The notes: generated by a model not told the origin, from the letters alone. 6,597 nucleotides of DNA from UBA7236 sp964638865 (GCA_964638865.1 CAZXBG010000181.1:1-6597), one strand, 5' to 3'. Positions 1 through 6,304 are shown, numbered from the stretch's first letter. Numbers and translations: made by a program.

Positions 1-233
1 ATATTGAAAATGATTCTTTTGAAGTGCGTTGGCAAATGGATAGATCGGACTTATTTTACGGTCAAAATCTAATTCTTGATATTAAAACTAACCCAAATTA
101 TTCACCTTCTTCTGGAAGTATAGATTTAGGGAATAATCATAAGGACTGGCTATATACTAAGAAATTATATCGCTCCGATGAAGAATTAAAGAAATCCGTA
201 TTAAATTTAATACGGAACAAAATGAAAGAATAG
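1..233 (+). CDS. C-terminal fragment of an unrecognised protein (partial at left edge)
   Basis: The reading frame is open from the first complete codon at position 3 to a TAG at 231-233, giving 76 codons with no stop, so this is the tail of a gene that starts outside the window. The GTG at position 24 is an internal codon, not a convincing start: nothing upstream resembles a ribosome binding site and the frame continues to the edge. The tail is hydrophilic, with no signal peptide, membrane segment or T9SS sorting motif. It contains an aromatic/acidic stretch (FEVRWQMDRSDLFYGQNLIL) and ends in a Lys/Glu-rich, probably helical segment (EELKKSVLNLIRNKMKE). I do not recognise the family. The gene converges with the minus-strand operon on its right. 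Its last codons contain a 22-bp perfect palindrome. Confidence 0.6.
   Translation, partial: IENDSFEVRWQMDRSDLFYGQNLILDIKTNPNYSPSSGSIDLGNNHKDWLYTKKLYRSDEELKKSVLNLIRNKMKE
195..216. repeat. 22-bp perfect palindrome in the 3' end of the left-edge gene
   Basis: The sequence from 195 to 216 equals its own reverse complement (half-site TCCGTATTAAA, centre between 205 and 206). It falls inside the codons for SVLNLIRN, 15 bases before the TAG stop. No run of T follows it, so it does not look like a standard intrinsic terminator. It could be a protein-binding site, a 3' mRNA stabilising structure or coincidence. The repeat is certain; its function is unknown. Confidence 0.75.
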
Positions 234-328
234 GATTGTTTTCAGTGTTCATTTCATGTGACGAATCCCTTTATAAGTTTTTTTAAGAGTAGCAAAATCG
301 TAAAAAAAATAATTCAATCCACAAAAAT

Positions 329-437
329 ATTGCGTCAAGATATAATTTGCAAGGAACTACGGCATAAACACAAAGGCTTCCGCACGTGGGCTAACGATTT
401 ATTCCGTTCCTCCTTGCAAATTATATCTTGACGCAAT
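329..437. repeat. 109-bp near-palindromic element (long hairpin or MITE-like repeat) between convergent genes
   Basis: Positions 329-355 and 411-437 are perfect 27-bp inverted repeats beginning ATTGCGTCAAGATATAATTT. Pairing continues inward after a 3-base mismatch (359-362 with 404-407) and after one more mismatch (364-368 with 398-402), giving 36 pairs out of 40. The unpaired centre (369-397) is more GC-rich than its surroundings and contains CACGTG at 383-388. The element lies between the ends of two converging genes. T-rich DNA follows on the plus strand (447-487), and a shorter T-rich stretch follows on the minus strand (reverse complement of 297-328), so it could stop transcription from both sides. 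An 8-bp direct repeat, CAATCCAC, occurs at 315-322 and 434-441. It could be a remnant target duplication, but the second copy overlaps the hairpin arm, so this is weak. The element could be a dispersed intergenic repeat, a non-autonomous transposon remnant or a large terminator. Confidence 0.8.
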
Positions 438-501
438 CCACTAGTTACTTTCTTTTTATTTTTTTCTCTTTTTTATTTTTCTTTTGAATTTAACAGCTAA
501 A

Positions 502-529
502 TAAATATCCATGTTAGCACGGATATTTA
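502..529 (-). terminator. Possible operon-end hairpin overlapping the stop codon
   Basis: On the minus strand a 9-bp stem (TAAATATCC / GGATATTTA) closes a 10-nt loop. The first three bases of the 5' arm are the TAA stop of the propeller-like gene. The 3' arm is followed by TTTAGCTGTT rather than a clean T run, and the stem is AT-rich, so it is a weak intrinsic terminator. The 109-bp palindrome about 65 bases further along may be the real stop. Confidence 0.35.
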
Positions 530-2044
530 GTTGAAAATGACTTGTTTCGTTCCAACCAATTGATTATTGGAATAAATCGATAACAGATAGATACCTGAGA
601 TTACATTTTCTCTTGAAAATCCAAACCTTACTGCTGCATTTGAGTCTACTATTTGTTGACGGCTTAGTGACTGCTGAAGTATTTCTCTTCCTGTAATGTC
701 AGTTATTAAAATTTTTATTGAGTTAAAATCATTAATCCCGGACACCTGTATTATTGCTTCATCAAAAACAGGATTAGGGTATATTAAAATATTTGATTCT
801 GATGGGGTGATATCCATTATCCCAATATCAAGTGTATCGCACCCTGGAACTAAACATCCTAAACTATCAAACTTTATTACCCAGAAATTTTGATCCTCAC
901 TTGAGGCCTCACTGAAACCAGCACCAACTCCAATAAATCCACCATCTGGCGTTAAGGCAAGATCGTTAATTCTATCATTAAAAAAATCTGAAGTTGCGGT
1001 GTAATATCTTTCCCAATACGGAATACCTTCATTATTTACTTTGCTTATAATTCCAACATAGCGAGAACCAATATTAGATGCATAATAGCCCATAATAATA
1101 AAATCACCGTTCGGTAATTCTTTAGCTAATCCAGGATATAACTCTTGATGGGTTAACGTATCTATATCTATTTTGGATTCATATCTCCACTCCACTTCAC
1201 CATTTTTGTCTGTTTTATAGACATAACTTTGAAAAGGAGGGCTTGGGAAATAAGCGCCAGGCCCGAATAATCCTTCATCTTGAGATTTTAATCCATAAAA
1301 CAAGTAATCAGAATGGTAAGTATTAATGGACGTTACTAATCCAGCTGAATCTAATATTCTGTAATGATATCCAGGTGGTAAAAATGGATTATCTGAATTA
1401 ATAACATATATAGTATCATTTGAGCCAATACTAAAATTTGTTGGATTCAATTCATTATTAGTTCCATAGCGTTTTACCCAAATCACATCACCATTACTGG
1501 TTAATTTGACAAAGTGAAACCCAAAAGCGTCATTTGAATCCCAACCTGAATATAAAAGATTTCCATTACTGAATTCTTTCACTTGGAGTCCATAAATATG
1601 GTCATCAAAATTGTATTTTTTTAAAAATATTGTGTCTCCTGTTGACGGATCTATTTTTAATAAATACATTTCCGATTCTATTAATGTCTGTCGTGGCCCA
1701 CTAAATAAAATATTTCCATCTTGGGTGAATATCCCAGACTGATTTTCACAATAATAGCTCACTGCCGAATCACCCAATATATTTTGCCATACGACATTGC
1801 CCTCAAGATCTATTTTTGTGAATTTTAATTTTTCATCAAAATAATCCCCAACCTCATAACCCCAACCATTTCCAATTAAAACGTAGCCATCCTCTAAAAC
1901 TATAATACTTTGCCCAACATCATCGCCTTCGCTAAAATCAATTGTTTTGTTAAAAGTAATTTGGCTATGCAAATTATTATAAGCGAGTACTATTATCAAT
2001 GATAATAGTACTCGCTTTGTCAAATATTCATTTTTAATTTTCAC
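527..2044 (-). CDS. T9SS type A sorting-domain protein with beta-propeller-like repeats
   Basis: This is a predicted secreted or surface-attached protein of 505 aa; its binding partner or activity cannot be read from the sequence. Residues 1-27 form a Sec signal peptide (basic start, hydrophobic core RVLLSLIIVLAY, predicted cleavage HS|Q at 27/28). Residues 30-400 carry recurring blades of the form K-x-D/N-x-x-G-x-x-x-W, at about 77-86 (KIDLEGNVVW), 180-189, 277-286 and 336-344, alternating with DG(G/N)-type strands such as LTPDGGFIGVGAG at 365-377. A GCLVPGC linker (396-402) leads into the sorting domain at 419-505, with YPNP at 422-425, ITDITGREIL and SGIYLLSIY near the end. The start is GTG at 2042-2044. 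No ATG is available in frame before the signal peptide, a stop lies two codons upstream, and the GTG overlaps the TGA that would end the intact protease gene (GTGA), which suggests translational coupling. It is the last gene of the operon. Confidence 0.85.
   Translation of the reverse strand: MKIKNEYLTKRVLLSLIIVLAYNNLHSQITFNKTIDFSEGDDVGQSIIVLEDGYVLIGNGWGYEVGDYFDEKLKFTKIDLEGNVVWQNILGDSAVSYYCENQSGIFTQDGNILFSGPRQTLIESEMYLLKIDPSTGDTIFLKKYNFDDHIYGLQVKEFSNGNLLYSGWDSNDAFGFHFVKLTSNGDVIWVKRYGTNNELNPTNFSIGSNDTIYVINSDNPFLPPGYHYRILDSAGLVTSINTYHSDYLFYGLKSQDEGLFGPGAYFPSPPFQSYVYKTDKNGEVEWRYESKIDIDTLTHQELYPGLAKELPNGDFIIMGYYASNIGSRYVGIISKVNNEGIPYWERYYTATSDFFNDRINDLALTPDGGFIGVGAGFSEASSEDQNFWVIKFDSLGCLVPGCDTLDIGIMDITPSESNILIYPNPVFDEAIIQVSGINDFNSIKILITDITGREILQQSLSRQQIVDSNAAVRFGFSRENVISGIYLLSIYSNNQLVGTKQVIFN
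1981..2017. repeat. Perfect 17-bp inverted repeat, 3-nt loop, inside signal-peptide codons
   Basis: Positions 1981-1997 (AAGCGAGTACTATTATC) are the exact reverse complement of 2001-2017, with only three bases between. In the mRNA of the propeller-like gene the hairpin spans nucleotides 28-64 after the first base of the GTG start, and encodes residues 10-22, most of the hydrophobic core of the signal peptide. No T run follows on the minus strand. It could affect ribosome progress, mRNA stability or early translation, or be a by-product of template switching during replication. The structure is certain; a function is not shown. Confidence 0.85.
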
Positions 2045-2148
2045 TCTTTAACAATTTTGAATGAATCAACTTCTTTACCGAGACTTTTAATTTGGGCAAT
2101 AAATAATCCGTTCGGGATTGAGTTAATATCAATTTTATTAATAACATT
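2041..2148 (-). pseudogene. Stranded end of the protease gene's T9SS sorting domain, after a premature TAA
   Basis: Translation in the same frame as the protease gene, past its TAA at 2149-2151, gives 35 more codons and a TGA at 2041-2043. They include SIPNGLFIAQI and end in GKEVDSFKIVKE. This is the normal final part of a type A sorting domain: the 'L.nGlYi.qi' strand, a Gly-Lys turn and a Lys-rich last strand. The part before the TAA supplies the first half (YPNP, then IFIYDLTG). The two halves fit with nothing missing apart from the stop itself, so TAA most likely replaced a sense codon; a single change such as AAA to TAA would do it. The TGA overlaps the GTG of the next gene by 4 nt, which supports it as the original stop. 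As read here the segment is translated only if the TAA is read through. Confidence 0.8.
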
Positions 2149-5100
2149 TTAATCCAAAACGTAAGAGAATAATAACGTACCGGTTAAATCATATATGAAA
2201 ATTATACAGTCTTGCGAATTAAAATTTGTACAATCAACAAATATCTCACCGGTATTTGGATTGGGATAAACTTGTATTTTAGATTCATTAAGCATTGCAG
2301 ATTTTCCTTCTATGATTTCTTCATCATTATCAAAAACTTCCTCGTAATCATTTCCGGTTAAAAAATAAATAATATTCTCTGCAGCTACGCCGCTTGGACT
2401 TTGCTTGCCTGCTAATGAAACTAATTGCTCAACTTCTACTTCAGTAAAATCTAAAATATCATTTCCATTCTTCGCGTTTGCAATTAATACCCTATAAAGG
2501 GCTTTAAAATCACTAGCGTTAATATTATCATTACTTACTTTTTCTACTTCGAGCTCTGCATTCAAGAAATCATTATCTAAAAGATAAATTTCAGTTGCAG
2601 TTTGATGCGAATGGTCTGTATTTTCCCCAGCTATTACTAAAAATGCTGAATCAATATTATTATCTAATACATAATAATTTACAGCGGTATATAAAATCCT
2701 TTCTCTTTCATCTTGTAAATAATTTAGATCCACGTTATAGGTGTTTTCCTCTTCTAGGTATTCTAATTCATATTCTTCACTGTTAATAAGTTCGATAAGC
2801 CCAGAAATAGCTTCATCCAGGTCATACACTTGATTCATTAGCTCGCCTCCTGTAATTTCATTAGTTTCTGCTAATTTAAACCCACTGCCACCAGACGGTA
2901 ATTTTGATTCGCAAGCATAGTATCCATCAAGCGGACTTGAGTATCCACAATCTATTGGATCAACATAAGTGGTCGCCCCCGTTGTATAACAAGTTGGGGC
3001 ATGTCCAGTATTTGAGAAGTGCTTGTATTGTAGAATGCCGAAACCATTATAGACTTTAATGTCACCTGTGGAATTATTACAATCATATGAAAATGTATTT
3101 CCGGATGGTGTAGTGACTTTTACGCTGCTTGGGAAATAGGTAGGAGAACAATAGCCTTGAGTCCCGAGACTCCCAGTATTTGTTACATAAATATTGTGTT
3201 TATCAATCTCACTATTAAAAGTGTTGCATTTTATTTGTAGGGCACTATTGTTATTTTGAACACGTATTCCAGCTTCTAAATCTTCGAAATAATTTCGGTA
3301 TATTTCTGTTTGTGAATTAGAATTGTTAACTACGTAAATACCTCCATTGTAAGGTGAACTACCGTCATACGAACCATAAGTTGTAAAATTATTGTTCTCA
3401 ATATGATAATTTTTGCTATCCTCTAAGTACATCCCATAGCAATTTAAGGATGATTGATCTTGAACTTCAAAGGTGTTATTCATTACTAAAGAATGATCAA
3501 CATTTGAAAATAATATTCCTCGATAATTGTTTGTAAAAACTACATCTGAAACAACGATGTCACGTGGACGAGAGTTTGCATTTTCAGCATGGATTGCTCT
3601 AACTAATCGCTCAAAAGTAGTAATATGTTCATCACAAGGAATTGCTCCACCACATAAATCACTTGCAACAGTATAAGTTGCATCTATACTATAAATTCCT
3701 TCACCCGAATTGGTACATGCATTTCTCAAGTCTTTAAAAGTACATCCAATTATATCGACTCCGTCAATATCCCACATTGTGATATGAGCATTAAATGTTT
3801 CGGAGCAAGGATAATTATCATTTACTTCAAAGTTACACCTGTAAAATTCACTAATATTATCATCATCAGTTTGAGCGGGTGAGTAGTCATATTGCATAAA
3901 CTCAGATGATCTTTTGCAATTAATAAAGTTTGCACCGTGGGCAACTATTATTCCACCTCTATATGCCGCATTACCAAAATCATCATATTTACTGGTTGTA
4001 ATGGCATTTCTAGCATATTCAATAGTTGAACCATCCATAATATATACAACTCCATGATGTTGAGTCAAATGAGTAGGGTATGTATCCCCATAGATAGCAC
4101 TTACTGATGGATGAGGGTAACTACTTCCCACACCCCAAACTTCAATGCCTTGCCATAGTTCACCACACATGTTCGTGATATATCCTTCATCGACGACTAG
4201 CTTAGCGCCATTTTCTACTATTATTTTTCCATCTGCAGGCATCCCTACTAAACATTTAATCACTAAGGTGGTAGTGAGTGTTATTCTTAAGTTTCCTTTT
4301 AAATAAACAGAGTAGTTCCACTCAACTGTATTTCCCGGGTCGTCAACAACCATTTCGGGATCAATGATTTCACAGTAATCATCAATTAATGCTAAATTTA
4401 TGTTATGGTTATATCCCATTAACGACCAGTGAATCTTCTTTAACTGACATTCTGAACATGCTGATCTAGTTCCAGGCCAGTAATCCATTATATTATTTGA
4501 TGTTCCTTTATCTGGGCAAGGATCTATTGAACCATCATTGTCACTACATTCGTCACATTGGGTATCGAAATTATGATTTAGTCCCAATGAATGACCAAGT
4601 TCATGTATTAGATTACGTTTTACTTTTTCGGGCCCATCACCTCCCGCTGTATATGCGTTATAAGGTGAAGTTTGATATAACCATGTCTTATAGCCCGTAG
4701 TTGCAGCACCAACAACGCCCGAGTAGTTGCCACCCCAGAAAATATTTAATGTATTATTCTTTATAATATCAGGCATTCCCACATTTGTGGTGACATATTT
4801 GTCCAACATGTCATCTGCTTTTGTTCCACAAAGTCCACAGCTCCAATCCCAATCTTCGTCATCCTGCCAAAAGAATATATTTTCTTCTTCTAACACAAAT
4901 TGGACACGACTATCAGGTATATATGCAGAGGTTCCTGGAGAAACTGCATCAAGATCAGCATAAATATCATTTACATAATCAAAAATCTCATAAATTATTG
5001 ACAAGTCTGAACTTGTAAAGTTTCCGGAGCCATCCTCTTTTTGCATCACATGAAGGGCTACTCTTACATATTTAATGGGGATATAATCTGAATTAATAGG

Positions 5101-5205
5101 AGAATAGTTTTCACGGTCGGCGCAATCAATAGCTAATGATGAACTATATGTATCATCCTCGCTATAGCAATCGTCTTGTGAAAAGAGGTTTAAGCTAGTA
5201 ATCAT
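2149..5205 (-). CDS. Metzincin (M43-like) metalloprotease with parallel beta-helix and truncated T9SS sorting domain
   Basis: This 1018-aa open core encodes a predicted zinc-dependent endopeptidase. The active site is HELGHSLGLNH: zinc ligands H201, H205 and H211, general base E202 and the conserved G208, followed by a Met-turn NNIMDYW with M240. The preceding VRVALHVM strand (about 47-54) and the Cys-rich loop after the zinc site resemble the cytophagalysin/pappalysin M43 family. Residues about 300-720 look like a right-handed parallel beta-helix, with WQGIEVWG at 351-358 and repeated short Asn/Gly-turn rungs such as RNYFEDLEAGIRVQNN. About 790-950 is acidic and probably helical. A sorting domain begins near 975 (YPNP at 980-983) but is cut at 1018. 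The N-terminus (MITSLNLFSQ) is only the end of a signal peptide; the rest lies in another frame just upstream. The intact gene probably spanned 2041-5234, about 1064 aa. Whether this version gives an exported product is doubtful. The M43 assignment is by motif only. Confidence 0.8.
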   Translation of the reverse strand: MITSLNLFSQDDCYSEDDTYSSSLAIDCADRENYSPINSDYIPIKYVRVALHVMQKEDGSGNFTSSDLSIIYEIFDYVNDIYADLDAVSPGTSAYIPDSRVQFVLEEENIFFWQDDEDWDWSCGLCGTKADDMLDKYVTTNVGMPDIIKNNTLNIFWGGNYSGVVGAATTGYKTWLYQTSPYNAYTAGGDGPEKVKRNLIHELGHSLGLNHNFDTQCDECSDNDGSIDPCPDKGTSNNIMDYWPGTRSACSECQLKKIHWSLMGYNHNINLALIDDYCEIIDPEMVVDDPGNTVEWNYSVYLKGNLRITLTTTLVIKCLVGMPADGKIIVENGAKLVVDEGYITNMCGELWQGIEVWGVGSSYPHPSVSAIYGDTYPTHLTQHHGVVYIMDGSTIEYARNAITTSKYDDFGNAAYRGGIIVAHGANFINCKRSSEFMQYDYSPAQTDDDNISEFYRCNFEVNDNYPCSETFNAHITMWDIDGVDIIGCTFKDLRNACTNSGEGIYSIDATYTVASDLCGGAIPCDEHITTFERLVRAIHAENANSRPRDIVVSDVVFTNNYRGILFSNVDHSLVMNNTFEVQDQSSLNCYGMYLEDSKNYHIENNNFTTYGSYDGSSPYNGGIYVVNNSNSQTEIYRNYFEDLEAGIRVQNNNSALQIKCNTFNSEIDKHNIYVTNTGSLGTQGYCSPTYFPSSVKVTTPSGNTFSYDCNNSTGDIKVYNGFGILQYKHFSNTGHAPTCYTTGATTYVDPIDCGYSSPLDGYYACESKLPSGGSGFKLAETNEITGGELMNQVYDLDEAISGLIELINSEEYELEYLEEENTYNVDLNYLQDERERILYTAVNYYVLDNNIDSAFLVIAGENTDHSHQTATEIYLLDNDFLNAELEVEKVSNDNINASDFKALYRVLIANAKNGNDILDFTEVEVEQLVSLAGKQSPSGVAAENIIYFLTGNDYEEVFDNDEEIIEGKSAMLNESKIQVYPNPNTGEIFVDCTNFNSQDCIIFIYDLTGTLLFSYVLD

Positions 5206-5234
5206 AAAAAAAGTAAAATAAATGAGTTTTTCAT
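5202..5234 (-). pseudogene. Frameshifted signal-peptide start of the protease gene (MKNSFILLFL, then stop)
   Basis: An ATG at 5232-5234 overlaps the TGA of the preceding gene (ATGA) and reads MKNSFILLFL before a TGA at 5202-5204. That is the basic start and hydrophobic core of a Bacteroidota signal peptide. The second half, ITSLNLFSQ with cleavage at S|Q, lies in the next frame. The shift sits in a run of seven T on the minus strand (A at 5206-5212). One more T would give a continuous 20-residue signal peptide, MKNSFILLFF-MITSLNLFSQ. As read, the TGA overlaps the ATG of the 1018-codon core, again as ATGA, so termination and restart could still yield the core without its signal peptide. Without a shift, the core frame is open upstream to a stop at 5275-5277 but has no ATG, GTG or TTG; it would need an ATT start (for example at 5254-5256). 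Confidence 0.7.
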
Positions 5235-6121
5235 AAGATAAGGATTTGTTGTGAATAAATATTGTTTGAATTTTTTAAAATTATAATGTATGATCCAGTA
5301 ATTAAATTTGAGCAATTAAAAGAAATATCGTGAGTAATAATAAATGAATCAACAACTTCCTCACCAAGCAGATTTATTAAAGTCACCTCTATCGGTTCAA
5401 GTATGTTCATTAGGTGCACTATATGGTCATGAACATATATATTAATATTTATGGGTGTTGTTGATTGTAAATTCGTTATTTCCGGTATTAAAGAATCGCA
5501 AGCAATATCCGGATTAATTCTAATATCAATCTCAGAATCTTTATAACAGCGTAAGTTGGTTGGCGGAAAACTATCATCACCGCCATTATAAAGAAATAAG
5601 TAACACAAAGGTCCAATTTTTTCAACAACTTTATTTGAAAGGAAAAATAGATTTGATCCTAAATCATGATGAGTATGAATAGTCTTTAGTGATACTCCGT
5701 CATACAATTCAAATGTTACTGAGTCCACAGTAATTAGTGTTGAATCTCCTGATTCATAGAAAATATCATGGGCATACCAATCGTCACCACTAAAATCATA
5801 AAGCAGTAAAAATTTTTCCTCTAAATGAAAATATACTTTCTCATTATTCTCATACAAATAATAATAATTGTTTTCTGGATCAAGAAGTCCCTCGGAATCT
5901 ATGTAGCTAAATTTTAATTTCCGACAAATTTTATCCGAAATTAACGTATCTGATATGGATTCAACTTGGTTATATCCTGTTATGTAAATGGTATCATCAG
6001 TATCTATGTCATAAATATCGTCGTAATACCATGTAGCGCCTAAAGGTGCGAAAGCATTCGTTTGAGCTGCACAATAACTATGAAGAATAGATGTGGAAAG
6101 AATAAAAATAACAATTTTCAT
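5231..6121 (-). CDS. Secreted T9SS type A sorting-domain protein, first gene of the operon
   Basis: This is a predicted exported protein of 296 aa with unknown role. Residues 1-19 form a signal peptide (MKIVIFILSTSILHSYCAA), cleaved before Q20. The Cys at 17 is not in a lipobox, so I do not call a lipoprotein. The body starts FAPLGATWYY, continues with aromatic beta-strand segments (NNYYYLYENNEKVYFHL, LLLYDFSGDDWY) and a conserved-looking end (GPLCYLFLYNGG ... NLRCYKDSEI ... CDS). I know this layout from many Bacteroidota T9SS proteins of unknown function. The last ~74 residues are a divergent sorting domain: the IYPNP motif is absent, but LINLLGEEVV and LITGSYIIIL ... QQILIL are present. I chose the ATG at 6119-6121 because it places the signal peptide at the terminus. 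A GTG at 6163 would add 14 residues in front of it. Its TGA overlaps by 4 nt an ATG opening the protease signal peptide, so the genes are probably co-transcribed and coupled. Confidence 0.8.
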   Translation of the reverse strand: MKIVIFILSTSILHSYCAAQTNAFAPLGATWYYDDIYDIDTDDTIYITGYNQVESISDTLISDKICRKLKFSYIDSEGLLDPENNYYYLYENNEKVYFHLEEKFLLLYDFSGDDWYAHDIFYESGDSTLITVDSVTFELYDGVSLKTIHTHHDLGSNLFFLSNKVVEKIGPLCYLFLYNGGDDSFPPTNLRCYKDSEIDIRINPDIACDSLIPEITNLQSTTPININIYVHDHIVHLMNILEPIEVTLINLLGEEVVDSFIITHDISFNCSNLITGSYIIILKNSNNIYSQQILIL

Positions 6122-6256
6122 GATTAAAGTAAATTTAGATATTTTGAAAAATTTATAAGCCACCTTTCGGAGACTTTTCTACATTTCTGATGTGAATTTG
6201 CAACCGCTTTAATGAATTTCCAAATTTTTACGGCAATTTTTTTGTAAAATTGAACC

Positions 6257-6278
6257 GATTCACTAAAAATAGTGAATC
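6257..6278. repeat. Inverted repeat GATTCACTA-AAAA-TAGTGAATC upstream of the operon
   Basis: Two exact 9-bp arms are separated by four A. The repeat lies about 135 bp before the start of the first operon gene. It could be an operator for a dimeric regulator or an RNA hairpin in the leader. A half-site-like AGTGAAT recurs near 6398. No regulator gene is visible in the window. Confidence 0.5.
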
Positions 6279-6280
6279 CT

Positions 6281-6304
6281 AAAAAATAGACATTATCCTG
6301 TCTA
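6281..6304 (-). terminator. Weak terminator-like hairpin plus T run (minus strand)
   Basis: On the minus strand TAGACA-GGATAA-TGTCTA forms a 6-bp stem (6287-6304) followed at once by TTTTTT (6281-6286). It would act on transcription entering from the right, or as an attenuator if the operon promoter lies further upstream. The stem is short and AT-rich, so chance is possible. Confidence 0.25.

Noticed and set aside
329..437. Possible integron attC site (GGGCTAACG and a long imperfect palindrome)
   Set aside because: The GCTAAC-like core lies in the loop of the palindrome rather than at its ends, no matching partner core is present at the other end, and no integron cassette array is visible.
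696..893. Plus-strand reading frame opposite the propeller-like gene
   Set aside because: It is an antisense shadow of a well-supported secreted protein gene, with no independent motif.
5206..5274. Unshifted upstream extension of the protease frame, giving an alternative signal peptide (LIYFTFFMITSLNLFSQ core)
   Set aside because: The frame is open to 5274 and would give a plausible hydrophobic core, but it has no ATG, GTG or TTG. It would need an ATT start, whereas the ATGA-overlapping ATGAAAAAC in the other frame is far more typical.
6122..6163. GTG start 14 codons upstream for the first operon gene
   Set aside because: AAAGG lies directly against the GTG with no spacing, and the extension would put a polar stretch before an otherwise standard signal peptide starting MKIV.
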